Shown here one piece after another: positions 1 to 7,782 of a stretch of 20,425 bases of DNA. This DNA comes from UBA2365 sp964594045 (lineage in GTDB: Bacteria; Bacteroidota; Bacteroidia; Chitinophagales; Saprospiraceae). How positions within the stretch are numbered: the stretch's first letter is position 1; each line of letters opens with the position of its first letter. The notes under the pieces are model-generated. The model made no database searches, had not been told where the DNA came from, and was given only the letters and a program-made list of their open reading frames with translations. The translations under genes and the position numbers were made by a program. The stretch lies in NCBI GenBank assembly GCA_964594045.1, contig CAZQKR010000060.1, positions 1 to 20,425 on the forward strand, written 5' to 3'.

Positions 1-224
1 TTTTTAACACTATTTAACTGATTTATAATATTTTATATGAATATTAAGGAGCGACGAAATATTTGACCCTGAAAATGATCGAAGTTGGCTCCTTGCATAA
101 CGAAATCTTATGCATGATGTTTTATCTATTTTATCCAAACATTTCGATTAAAGATCAGGAATTGATTGTGGAAAAATAACGATCATATATTTCCATGATC
201 CAGATGACTTCTGAATACTTAATC
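1..224. other. AT-rich intergenic stretch downstream of hsdR
   Basis: No gene is visible here. There is a 7-bp inverted repeat, AAGGAGC at 46-52 and GCTCCTT at 88-94, with a 35-nt loop. It could fold in the 3' untranslated part of the hsdR transcript (minus strand), but no T-run follows, so it is not a convincing terminator. Confidence 0.4.
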
Positions 225-3200
225 CTATCCCACCCTGTTCCTCTTAAAATTCTCCGCCTGATCAAATATCTCCACGTAAACCTCGTCGCGCTCAACCGGA
301 GGATACCCAAATTCATCCAATATCAGGATCAGGTCAACCTTCAACGCAGACTTAATATCATCCCTTTTATTCCAGTCCGGATATCTGGCCTGATTGTCAA
401 CTATCACCTTAACTGCCTTTGATAATTCAATCAATTTGTCTTCCGGGTATGTGAAGTCGTATTTTATGCACAACTCTTTCAGAATATCATAAAAAGCTTT
501 TTCTTCAAAGTCAATGCCCAGTTCATCACCAGCTTTAAATTCCTTCTGAACATCCCATATCAGGTTTGTCAGGGCTTCTGCCATTTCTTCATAAACCTCG
601 CTTCTCAAAATGTCGTTTACTTCACGGTTGTTATAGCGTTCAACAATGGCTTGCATTTTCTTTGAAAAGTCAACTCCCTTAACTTTATTTATTTTTCTGA
701 TCTCCCCAATCACTTTTTTCAAAAGCTGTTGAAGCAATTTGATTTTTGTATTCGGTAGTTTGATCTTATCAATTTTAGCCAGATAATCCTCATCAAATAG
801 GTCCTGCCCGTTTTCTTTTTCTTCACCCAATTTGAAGATCTCTTCCACACCGTCACTTTGCAGGGCATCTTTGATCATTTCCCTTACTCTGGCATTCATT
901 TGGGCAGTATCCGGTGCATTTCCCCTGATCAGCTTGAATACAATGGAACGGACAGCGAGATAAAAATGCGTGTGATCTCTTTCTGACTGAGTCAATTTTT
1001 CACTTCCTGCACAAATATCATAAGCTGCTTTTAGCCTTTGAACCAAACCCATGAAACGTGTTTCAATTTCTTTAGTTTTTTGGACAAACTCGGAAGCCAA
1101 ATTGAGGGTATTCAATTGTTCAATCGTGTTCCCATTGAAATACAGTGAGCTGTCAAACTTATGCATCAGTCTTGCCAGTAAATCAAGGTGATCTTTGACA
1201 ATGATCAATGACTTTGCAATGTCTTCAAAATTGTCTTCATCACCTTTGTTGTATTTGGCAAGCGCGAGATTCATTTGCTTTTTGATGCCAATGTAATCCA
1301 CAACCAAACCTTTGTTTTTGCCTTCATACGTGCGGTTAACCCTTGAAATGGTTTGAATTAAATTATGTTGCTGTACCGGTTTATCAATATACATACTATC
1401 CAGGAATGGCAAATCAAATCCGGTCAGCCACATATCCACGACTATGGCCACTTTGAAATTTGATTTCGGGTCTTTGAACTGACGGTCCAGTTCTTTGCGA
1501 TATTCTTTTGTACCTAATAAATCATAAAGTTCCTGAGGATCGTCCTGGCCTCTGGTTGCCACCAGTTTCACCTGTGTCGGATAAAGTTGCCGGGGTGAAT
1601 CCTGGGTTGAACGATGCTCCAGCATCGTTCCTCTAAACAAATAAGCCATACTATCTTTTGATAAATTAGCTTTATCCGGATTATTCAAAATATACCTTAC
1701 CGCATTATTAAAATGCCCTTCATCTCTGATAAATCTATCCCAATATTCAGGCATCCAAAATTGTTTTGCTTCATTGTCAATTCCAAGATCATACTTATCA
1801 TTGTTTTTCAAAGCCCATTTACCGGTAAAAGATTTCCAGGATTGAACAATTCTCACTAAATCACTTTTGGCCCTGATCAAAACATGAACATGATTTGGCA
1901 TAATCGACCAGGCCAACAAATCATACTTATCACCATCGTGATGCAATAACGCTTCCTGCATTACCTGAGCCATTTCGCGATTGGCCAAAGCACAGCAGCC
2001 TAGTCCCTGGTCCAGCCAATATTCATATTTTTTTCTTTTTGCTTCATCCCTTTGATCTTCACTTAGAAGTTTTATCTCAGATTCAATTTCGCTCAAAACA
2101 CTTTGGGGAAGACTATCTGCCAATCGAAAAGTAATGGATTGGATGAGTCCTTCTCTATTCCTGTGTGGCAAGTTTCTTCTATACCATTCTTCAGGGAAAC
2201 CAAAATTTTTGGTGAAGTTGGCAGCGTAATTGGTTGTGTCGGGATGATCGAAGGTGGCGCATCGTTCTTTGGGATTTACGAAGCGGGAGCTTCGTTTTCC
2301 CAGGAGGGTAATGATATTTTTGTAGAGTTCGTAGGCGATTTCCCGGCTGCTGCTGACAAACATGGCTTTTCCTTTTACGGTGGCACCCTCTGCAAGTCTG
2401 GCTTCATAATGCTTTACAAAATCTTCAGCAACAATCTGTAAACGGTGCGGGTCACCAAGAATGGCGTACAGGTTCGCTGACTCTTGCTTGCTTTTGTCTA
2501 TTTGCCATTCATTAGCGCCTGATTCGGCAGCTTCTTCATAATATCTTTCAATCTTTTCGAGTTCACCGCTTTTCAAAGCTACTTTTGCCGCCCTTCCTTC
2601 ATATACGATTCTTACAGTGATCTCGTCTTTCACGGATTCAGTCATCGTATAGGCATCCACCACTTTCCCGAAAACATCCAGTGTGGCATCAATGGGTGTT
2701 CCGGTAAATCCCACATAAGTCGCATTGGGTAATGAGTCATGAAGGTATTTGGCAAAACCGAATGTCTTTTTGACACCATCTTCCGTCACTTTTATTTTTT
2801 GGTCGAGATTAACCTGGCTGCGGTGTGCTTCGTCCGAAATACAGATCACATTATATCGATCAGTGAGCAATTCGGTGTCTTCCGTAAACTTGTGAATGGT
2901 AGTCAGAAAAACACCACCGCTTTGCCTGCCCTGCAATTTGTTTCTCAGGTCAGCTCGGCTTTCAACGCTTTCCACAGCATCATCACCAATAAATCCTTTG
3001 GCATCGATGAATTGTGCTGAAAGCTGATCGTCCAGATCTGTCCGATCGGTGATCAATACAATGGTCGGACTTTCAAAGTATTCGCTTTTCATCAACAGGC
3101 GGGTAAGATACAGCATGGTAAAACTCTTACCACTACCGGTGGCGCCAAAATATGTCCCACCTTTTCCGTCTCCTTCAGGTTTTTGTGCATTTTTGATATG

Positions 3201-4145
3201 ATCAAATAATGCTCTTGCTGCGTAATATTGAGGATAGCGGCAGACGATCTTGACTTCTTTTTTGCTCTTGTCAGGAATGTAAATAAAGTTGCGAATGATA
3301 TCACGCAATGTTTGTTTGTTCAGCATGCCGCGGATCAAAGTAAACATCGAGTCAATTCCCTGCGCTTCTTCCCGGGCATGGGTATCGCCACGCTCCTGCT
3401 TGGCGGAACTTAGAAGAGGAAGCGGGAGCTTCCTTTCCCCCATACGTCGCCAGGCATAGTAAAAATCATAAGGGGCAAAGAACGACCCCGCTTTGTTGTT
3501 CACACCATCACTGATGACGCAAAATGCATTGTACCTGAACAGTTCCGGAATGTCTCTCCGATATCTCGATGTCAACTGTTTGTATGCATCATAAATGGTA
3601 GCTTCTTCCCGAACCGCACTTTTAAACTCAAAAACCACCAGAGGCAAACCATTGATATATACTATACCGTCAGGAATGCGCCTTTCTTCCCCAACGATTT
3701 CCAACTGAGTGACGAATCGGTAAGTATTGGGATCGTTCACATTGTATGCTTCCCCATCATCAGCTGCAATGGTAATGAGTTGGTCTTTTTGAGGTTGCCG
3801 GTGCTGACTCAACCCGGAATAATTGATCAATTGGATATATATGTCTTTTTGGCTCCGGTCTTCACGTTTGAGGATAAATCCGTCAGAAAGCATCCTCATA
3901 AAGGTTTTATTGCTTTCATAGAGATCAGATGAAGGAAGGGATTTGAGCTGAAGAATTATGGATTTGACTTCGTTTACCGTAATGCCTTGACTCGCGTATT
4001 GGGTTAGCAGAAAGTTTTGTAAATCTTCTTCTATCAATACTTCGTCGGGTTTCCGGGCAACGGTAATACCCAAGTGGTGGGGATAACCTTCCTGCCCCAA
4101 CAATTCGGTAAACGCCTTCTCTAATTTCTCTTCGGTGAATTTCAT
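225..4145 (-). CDS. hsdR: Type I restriction endonuclease subunit R with an inserted REP-associated transposase domain
   Basis: This is the motor and nuclease subunit of a type I restriction-modification complex; it translocates DNA using ATP and cuts it. The N-terminal PD-(D/E)xK nuclease shows D159 and E173-F-K175 (PDG...FEFK). The helicase Walker A is GATGSGKS at residues 334-341 and motif II is DEAH at 438-441. The second helicase lobe resumes near residue 860 (KLVATRGQDD, then DMWLTGFDLPFLDSMYIDKP and QTISRVNR). The protein is 1306 aa, against about 1050 usual. The excess is a foreign segment at about residues 615-850 that carries a Y1/HUH transposase signature (separate entry) and is in frame with no stop. 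A shorter extra loop near residues 236-255 also holds a palindrome. The start overlaps the AbiEii-like gene stop by ATGA (4142-4145), suggesting coupled translation. Family assignment is firm; whether the enzyme still works with the insert is unknown. Confidence 0.95.
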   Translation of the reverse strand: MKFTEEKLEKAFTELLGQEGYPHHLGITVARKPDEVLIEEDLQNFLLTQYASQGITVNEVKSIILQLKSLPSSDLYESNKTFMRMLSDGFILKREDRSQKDIYIQLINYSGLSQHRQPQKDQLITIAADDGEAYNVNDPNTYRFVTQLEIVGEERRIPDGIVYINGLPLVVFEFKSAVREEATIYDAYKQLTSRYRRDIPELFRYNAFCVISDGVNNKAGSFFAPYDFYYAWRRMGERKLPLPLLSSAKQERGDTHAREEAQGIDSMFTLIRGMLNKQTLRDIIRNFIYIPDKSKKEVKIVCRYPQYYAARALFDHIKNAQKPEGDGKGGTYFGATGSGKSFTMLYLTRLLMKSEYFESPTIVLITDRTDLDDQLSAQFIDAKGFIGDDAVESVESRADLRNKLQGRQSGGVFLTTIHKFTEDTELLTDRYNVICISDEAHRSQVNLDQKIKVTEDGVKKTFGFAKYLHDSLPNATYVGFTGTPIDATLDVFGKVVDAYTMTESVKDEITVRIVYEGRAAKVALKSGELEKIERYYEEAAESGANEWQIDKSKQESANLYAILGDPHRLQIVAEDFVKHYEARLAEGATVKGKAMFVSSSREIAYELYKNIITLLGKRSSRFVNPKERCATFDHPDTTNYAANFTKNFGFPEEWYRRNLPHRNREGLIQSITFRLADSLPQSVLSEIESEIKLLSEDQRDEAKRKKYEYWLDQGLGCCALANREMAQVMQEALLHHDGDKYDLLAWSIMPNHVHVLIRAKSDLVRIVQSWKSFTGKWALKNNDKYDLGIDNEAKQFWMPEYWDRFIRDEGHFNNAVRYILNNPDKANLSKDSMAYLFRGTMLEHRSTQDSPRQLYPTQVKLVATRGQDDPQELYDLLGTKEYRKELDRQFKDPKSNFKVAIVVDMWLTGFDLPFLDSMYIDKPVQQHNLIQTISRVNRTYEGKNKGLVVDYIGIKKQMNLALAKYNKGDEDNFEDIAKSLIIVKDHLDLLARLMHKFDSSLYFNGNTIEQLNTLNLASEFVQKTKEIETRFMGLVQRLKAAYDICAGSEKLTQSERDHTHFYLAVRSIVFKLIRGNAPDTAQMNARVREMIKDALQSDGVEEIFKLGEEKENGQDLFDEDYLAKIDKIKLPNTKIKLLQQLLKKVIGEIRKINKVKGVDFSKKMQAIVERYNNREVNDILRSEVYEEMAEALTNLIWDVQKEFKAGDELGIDFEEKAFYDILKELCIKYDFTYPEDKLIELSKAVKVIVDNQARYPDWNKRDDIKSALKVDLILILDEFGYPPVERDEVYVEIFDQAENFKRNRVG
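1609..1630. repeat. REP-like hairpin A, at the downstream edge of the RAYT module
   Basis: A perfect 9-bp stem, GAACGATGC (1609-1617) with GCATCGTTC (1622-1630), has the tetraloop TCCA, which reads TGGA on the minus strand. It is translated within hsdR at about residues 839-846. Its orientation is opposite to the other three hairpins of this type in the window. Confidence 0.75.
2278..2295. repeat. REP-like hairpin B, at the upstream edge of the RAYT module
   Basis: A 7-bp stem ACGAAGC (2278-2284) with GCTTCGT (2289-2295) has the tetraloop GGGA on the plus strand. It is translated as part of KRSSRF (residues 617-622), exactly where HsdR similarity is lost. With hairpin A it brackets the transposase module in opposite orientation. 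Confidence 0.7.
3417..3434. repeat. REP-like hairpin C inside hsdR
   Basis: A 7-bp stem AGGAAGC (3417-3423) with GCTTCCT (3428-3434) has the tetraloop GGGA. It encodes RKLPLP (residues 238-243) in a segment that looks like an extra loop between the nuclease core (FYYAWRR) and the GIDSMFTLI motif. It has the same GC-loop-GC centre as hairpins A, B and D. Confidence 0.65.
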
Positions 4146-5134
4146 TCTTTATTTGCTATTTCAATAGTCCATTTAATTGTAGCTAATCTTTGTTTTATTC
4201 TTTTCAATGTTTCCAAAACATCTGCCTCTTTTGGAAAAGTACTACCATAGACTAAATTTTTGAAATCCCCATTGTAAACAACTTTTAATACTTCCCAAAC
4301 ATTCTCTAAGTCCTTAAATATTAAGGCTTCGTAAGGGTGATGAAATAACCATTCATTATAATTCCTATAGCTGTCAACATCATCATTTGCTACTTTCAAT
4401 AACATTTCTTCAAAAGCAGTTGAATCGAAATAATCGGAAAATTCCTTTTGTTGAAGTAGTTGGTGAAGGTCATACGTATGTCTTACTTTTTTCTTCAAAT
4501 CATCAATTGGATTTTCGCCGTATGAAAACCTTACCAGACTCATTATTTTTTCGCAGATAGTTCTTGTTGGCTCCAAAACCAACAGTTCAAATGGCAGTAA
4601 TCCATTTGCTTCTGCAATAGCTTGTTGTCCATTATTAAGCATCATACTGCCAACAAATGAACTAATCGTTTTTGTTGTATGAGGTTCAAAATAGCCTAAC
4701 CATGTAGCTTCCACAACAATCACATCTCTCACCTGGCCATAATTCCCCTGAAATTCCATTGTATACCTGTGTGCCGTTTTACGGTTCATGCCCTTTTTTT
4801 GTGTCAGTTCCGGTATTTCCACTTCGGGCAGTACATCAGTCACAACCTTGGTTATCCTCTTTATTTTATTGGTGAGCTGGTTATTTGATTCTCCTGCACG
4901 CCTTAGTACTACAAGGTCTATATCTTCCGAAAACCGTTCTATCATTTGATAACACTTCGATAATGCCGTTCCACCTTTAAATATACTGTCTTTGCCAATT
5001 TCATTCCTGAAGATCGTAAACAAAGCATACGTAACCCAATAGTCTTTTTCTACATAAATGGCAGGTATTTTCATTTGGTCAGCTGTAAACTGAACAGCTT
5101 GTCTGAATAGGGTTTTGTTTTCGTGCAGCTTCAT
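4142..5134 (-). CDS. AbiEii/AbiGii-family nucleotidyltransferase toxin
   Basis: This is a nucleotidyltransferase of the AbiEii (type IV toxin-antitoxin, abortive infection) family. The polymerase-beta-like active site is FKGGTALSKC followed by ERFSEDIDLVV, which gives the GG(T)...S-x-D-x-D signature around residues 58-77 (counting from the upstream ATG). Such toxins transfer nucleotides to RNA targets such as tRNA. I chose the ATG at 5134 because it overlaps the antitoxin stop as ATGA, matching the ATGA overlap at the other end with hsdR. A start four codons upstream at 5146 is also open. The product is 330 aa, within the usual family range. The odd feature is its place inside a restriction operon, between hsdS and hsdR. 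It could instead be a non-toxic member of the same fold. Confidence 0.85.
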   Translation of the reverse strand: MKLHENKTLFRQAVQFTADQMKIPAIYVEKDYWVTYALFTIFRNEIGKDSIFKGGTALSKCYQMIERFSEDIDLVVLRRAGESNNQLTNKIKRITKVVTDVLPEVEIPELTQKKGMNRKTAHRYTMEFQGNYGQVRDVIVVEATWLGYFEPHTTKTISSFVGSMMLNNGQQAIAEANGLLPFELLVLEPTRTICEKIMSLVRFSYGENPIDDLKKKVRHTYDLHQLLQQKEFSDYFDSTAFEEMLLKVANDDVDSYRNYNEWLFHHPYEALIFKDLENVWEVLKVVYNGDFKNLVYGSTFPKEADVLETLKRIKQRLATIKWTIEIANKE

Positions 5135-5859
5135 ATTATATTCCATTTTTCGGTGGTGGATAATTCTTTCGCTGCACCTGCCAGTTTATATTTAGTAATT
5201 GGATTCAGGGATTTGAAAAGTGGTTCCGTTGCTTTGGTTTTTTGCAAAGCATCTAACAAAGCACCTAATATAGCCCTGGTAGAAGGTGGATATTTTAATG
5301 CCAAACGAACCAGGGTATAGATCTCTTTTTCCGTAAAGTTTTTGATGATAGCCAAAAGCCGCTTGCAAGATGCTTCTATACTGGCATCAGGTATTTTTTT
5401 GATGTAGCGTATGGAATCCAACAATTGCAACAATGGGATATTTTCTTTGGTGATGGTGTTTTTTTGCTTTACAAAAGCAATCGTATAGCGTTCCCGTTTA
5501 AAATTGGGTCGAATCTGATTCTTCCCAATTTGTATGGTATTGCTTACTTGTGTGGTTAAGCCCAATTGGTTGTAAATACTATAACCCGTAAGATAGCCGG
5601 TTATTTTTCCGTTTTCTTCCAGCAAGTCTTTAACTACCTGTGCCTGATTAGGTTGTAAGTTGCCAAATGGGGTATTCTCGGGTTTATAGTATTTCCCTTT
5701 CGACAATTTGGCAATTCTGCCCGAAGCCACCATACGATTCAGGGCTTTTATGACCGCTTCTTTTTGATTCACCTTTGTAGAAAAGTCTGCATAGGTGAAT
5801 ACATAGCCCTTGGGCAGTCTGTCTATGGTAAATGCTATGTATTCAGCTATTTTCATCAT
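5131..5859 (-). CDS. AbiEi-like antitoxin and transcriptional regulator (DUF6088 type)
   Basis: The N-terminal region (about residues 15-60, LPKGYVFTYADFS to SKGKYYKP) reads as a winged helix-turn-helix of the kind found in AbiEi antitoxins. It is followed by a conserved body with PFGNLQPNQAQ and ITGYLTGYSIYNQLGLT, typical of the DUF6088 family. Known AbiEi proteins neutralise the partner toxin gene and repress their own promoter by binding two inverted repeats. Here two inverted repeats lie just upstream (5888-5917 and 5928-5955), next to a TATCTTTG promoter box, which fits that model. The gene overlaps the toxin gene by 4 bp. The start at 5859 is one of two adjacent ATG codons. The family call is strong; autorepression is inferred from the operators. 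Confidence 0.85.
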   Translation of the reverse strand: MMKIAEYIAFTIDRLPKGYVFTYADFSTKVNQKEAVIKALNRMVASGRIAKLSKGKYYKPENTPFGNLQPNQAQVVKDLLEENGKITGYLTGYSIYNQLGLTTQVSNTIQIGKNQIRPNFKRERYTIAFVKQKNTITKENIPLLQLLDSIRYIKKIPDASIEASCKRLLAIIKNFTEKEIYTLVRLALKYPPSTRAILGALLDALQKTKATEPLFKSLNPITKYKLAGAAKELSTTEKWNII

Positions 5860-5872
5860 TTATATTGTAGTG

Positions 5873-5880
5873 CAAAGATA
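5873..5880 (-). promoter_or_regulatory. Promoter -7 box for the AbiE-like pair
   Basis: On the minus strand the box reads TATCTTTG, matching the Bacteroidota -7 consensus TAnnTTTG, 13 bp upstream of the first ATG. It allows the toxin-antitoxin pair and hsdR to be transcribed separately from hsdM and hsdS. No clear -33 TTTG is visible; that region lies in the first operator. Confidence 0.6.
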
Positions 5881-5887
5881 ATTGATT

Positions 5888-5917
5888 TGTCCAGTTTATT
5901 AGTAAAATAACTGGACA
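5888..5917. promoter_or_regulatory. Inverted-repeat operator 1 (AbiEi-like)
   Basis: Perfect 9-bp arms TGTCCAGTT (5888-5896) and AACTGGACA (5909-5917) are separated by 12 bp. The site covers the -33 region of the promoter at 5873-5880. This is the expected place for an autorepressor site. Confidence 0.65.
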
Positions 5918-5927
5918 TTTTAAGATT

Positions 5928-5955
5928 GTCAGGTTTTATGAGCAGAAAACTTGAC
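5928..5955. promoter_or_regulatory. Inverted-repeat operator 2 (AbiEi-like)
   Basis: Arms GTCAGGTTTT (5928-5937) and AAAACTTGAC (5946-5955) pair with one mismatch. The half-sites resemble those of operator 1 (shared GTC-A/C-A/G-GTT). Two tandem sites match the known arrangement at abiE promoters. Confidence 0.6.
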
Positions 5956-6032
5956 GTTTCTGTCGTTTCATTAATCAATAACAATTGGTCATTAACTATT
6001 AATAATGGAACCATCAAACCATTTCTTAACCA

Positions 6033-7127
6033 TTAATCACTATTTACTGTTGCCAATTTCGAAAGAAGTAATTCTTGTAGTTCTGATAGCTTTTGGTTTT
6101 GATTATCTAAATTATTTTGAAGTCCAAAAACTTTAAATGCTGTTCTTTCAAATTTTTCTAAAAATGAATTTTCAGGAATAAGTATTTGAAGATTTTTAAT
6201 ATCAGTTTGAGTAATCAGTCCTTGAACACCCCCTCTATTTAATTCATCATAATTGATATTTAATAGAATTTGATATACATATTCGTATCTTAAGGATTTT
6301 ATGATTAATGTGTTATCAGATAACCAACAAGGAAAGTTTATTCGCTGAACAATTCCGTGAGTTCCAACTCTTCCAATAGAAAGTAGCTTTTCATTAAACA
6401 AAAAATTATATGAATATCCCATAATTCCTCCAGCTCCTAATATTGGGTATTTAAAGTGCTCATTTTTAAAATCATTTTTATCAGAAACAGCTTTTCCACT
6501 ACTGATTTCTATGATTTCTTCAAAACTTCCAATTCTCCATCCCTTAGGTAAATATTCCACATCAATTCCTTCAACAAACCACTCCCTATAAACAGCCTGA
6601 GCTGTTTCTTCCAGTTTTTGTATCAGTTGTTGGTTGAGGTCTATGCGGTTTTGGATGGTGTTGTATTCTTTTACGATTTGGCGTTGTTTGTCAATATTGG
6701 GAACAGGCAATAGCGTGTTGCACATTTCTTCCCAATCAAAAATCTCTCTGGCACTTCCATGACTTTTGAATCTTGCGTATCGGTCAAATTCCGGTCTGCG
6801 AAACCACATCATTAAATATTCAGGGTCAAGCTCGTTTGGGTCATTTACTTCAAAAGGAATGTAAGCCTGTGAAATCAATGCTTTATCAAAATCATTAAAC
6901 AGAGCAATCGTAATTTTATCGCCATTTCTGGAAGTTACTGGGCCATAAGCAAATTGACTTCTTTCAATGATTCTGTATGTTGACATATCCGTTCCAATGG
7001 TGTTGGCTATGGAAGGGATAAACTTTTTCTGAATGCTCAAACCCACCAAAGGCAAATCACCCAATTCACTATTTCGCCCGACTACTGGCTGAATGTATTT
7101 ACCAAGGCGTTTATAATTTGCTTTCAT
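6033..7127 (-). CDS. hsdS: Type I restriction-modification specificity subunit S
   Basis: HsdS carries two target-recognition domains that read the two halves of the DNA site and hold the methylase and restriction subunits. The first domain ends in SHGSAREIFDWEEMCNTLLPVP, followed by the first conserved helix (DKQRQIVKEYNTIQNRIDLNQQLIQKLEETAQ). The second domain begins at YLPKGWRIGSFEEII and ends with a C-terminal helix (QNQKLSELQELLLSKL). I use the ATG at 7127 (MKANYKRLGKYI), giving 364 aa. An in-frame GTG at 7145 exists, but that extension lies in a 15-bp repeat (7135-7149) and looks like repeat sequence. It follows the GxxExxY cassette and belongs functionally with hsdM. The recognition sequence cannot be read from the protein. 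Confidence 0.9.
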   Translation of the reverse strand: MKANYKRLGKYIQPVVGRNSELGDLPLVGLSIQKKFIPSIANTIGTDMSTYRIIERSQFAYGPVTSRNGDKITIALFNDFDKALISQAYIPFEVNDPNELDPEYLMMWFRRPEFDRYARFKSHGSAREIFDWEEMCNTLLPVPNIDKQRQIVKEYNTIQNRIDLNQQLIQKLEETAQAVYREWFVEGIDVEYLPKGWRIGSFEEIIEISSGKAVSDKNDFKNEHFKYPILGAGGIMGYSYNFLFNEKLLSIGRVGTHGIVQRINFPCWLSDNTLIIKSLRYEYVYQILLNINYDELNRGGVQGLITQTDIKNLQILIPENSFLEKFERTAFKVFGLQNNLDNQNQKLSELQELLLSKLATVNSD

Positions 7128-7134
7128 AGTATAT

Positions 7135-7149
7135 TGTCTGAACACGATT
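7135..7149 (+). repeat. 15-bp inverted repeat, right of hsdS start
   Basis: The plus strand reads TGTCTGAACACGATT. Its exact reverse complement occurs at 7706-7720 and 7749-7763, on the other side of the GxxExxY gene, so the gene is bracketed by inverted copies. Confidence 0.75.
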
Positions 7150-7231
7150 ACAGGATTATTTGATTTACATGATTTTTCATGTTGCCGTTTTCATTGTTGT
7201 TGTATTCAATGATTTTATCATTTTATGATCT

Positions 7232-7648
7232 TTAATCCTTAAAATTGTGTTTTGGTTGGACAAGTTTTTTATTGTAAACCCTTTTAAAATCAAGGCTTTT
7301 ACCCCCAAAGTTGATCAACAAGCCATCAGCTATATTGTATGCTTCGCAATAGTTAATAGCTTGTGCTTTGTGCACATCTTCCAGCTTTTCGAGGGCTTTG
7401 ATTTCAACCATAACTTTACCTTCGACAAAAAAATCTACCCTTCGCGATCCAACGGCCTCATCTCTGTAAAATATCTCCATTTCTCTTTCCCGTTCAAACT
7501 CCAAACCCGCATAACTCATTTCAATGGCAAGCGATCGTTGATAAATGACTTCCTGAAATCCATTGCCCAATACACGATGTACCTGCATGGCACAACCGAT
7601 TATTTTATGCGTCAACCCATTTATATCTTCTTCATCAATCCTGTTCAT
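7232..7648 (-). CDS. GxxExxY-family protein (PD-(D/E)xK nuclease-like)
   Basis: The protein has 138 aa with the family motif GFQEVIY, which matches GxxExxY, after the typical start DINGLTHKIIGCAMQVHRVLGNG. A nuclease-like core follows: RRVDFFVEGKVMVEIKALEKL, with D and E-x-K in the expected order. The family is widespread in Bacteroidota, and a biochemical role is not established. Here it lies between hsdM and hsdS in the same direction, an unusual insertion into a restriction operon. Its start codon lies in ATGAACAGGATTGATGAA, itself a copy of the dispersed repeat found just upstream, and the gene is flanked by inverted 15-bp repeats. This suggests that it arrived as a cassette. An alternative is a host-recruited nuclease acting with the restriction complex. 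Confidence 0.85.
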   Translation of the reverse strand: MNRIDEEDINGLTHKIIGCAMQVHRVLGNGFQEVIYQRSLAIEMSYAGLEFEREREMEIFYRDEAVGSRRVDFFVEGKVMVEIKALEKLEDVHKAQAINYCEAYNIADGLLINFGGKSLDFKRVYNKKLVQPKHNFKD

Positions 7649-7782
7649 CTCTCAATCTTTTATATCCAGTTCATTCCCCAATCCTGTTCATCCATTAATC
7701 TTCAAAATCGTGTTCAGACATCAATCCCGTTAATCTCCAAATCCAATAAATCGTGTTCAGACATTATAATCGTATTCAGACA
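7649..7782 (+). repeat. Dispersed-repeat cluster between hsdM and the GxxExxY gene
   Basis: AATCGTGTTCAGACA occurs exactly at 7706-7720 and 7749-7763, and with one change at 7768-7782, where it contains the hsdM stop codon. Shorter relatives (ATCCTGTTCATC) lie between them. The repeats are inverted relative to the copy at 7135-7149. Such AATCCTGTTnATC-like strings are common between genes in Bacteroidota. Confidence 0.7.

Larger units (their letters stand above)
1609..2295 (-). mobile_element. In-frame REP-associated tyrosine transposase (RAYT, Y1/HUH) module nested in hsdR
   Basis: Residues of about 617-846 of the HsdR reading frame match a REP-associated tyrosine transposase, not a restriction subunit. 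Visible marks are NLPHRNREG followed by ITFRLADSLPQ (typical start of these proteins), the HUH metal motif MPNHVHVL with H752 and H754, QSWKSFTGKWA, and RYILNNPDKANL carrying the candidate nucleophile Tyr818. All catalytic residues expected for the family seem present. The module replaces the short linker between the two helicase lobes, with normal HsdR sequence on both sides. A palindrome lies at each edge (1609-1630 and 2278-2295). The limits are set by these palindromes and by loss of HsdR-like sequence, so they are approximate. RAYTs are known to act on REP hairpins; activity from inside a fusion is inference. Confidence 0.85.

Noticed and set aside
1..224. Inverted repeat AAGGAGC/GCTCCTT as an hsdR terminator
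   Set aside because: The loop is 35 nt, the stem only 7 bp and no T-run follows on the minus strand.
7128..7145. GTG start for hsdS at 7145
   Set aside because: The extra six residues come from the 15-bp dispersed repeat; the ATG at 7127 gives a normal HsdS N-terminus.
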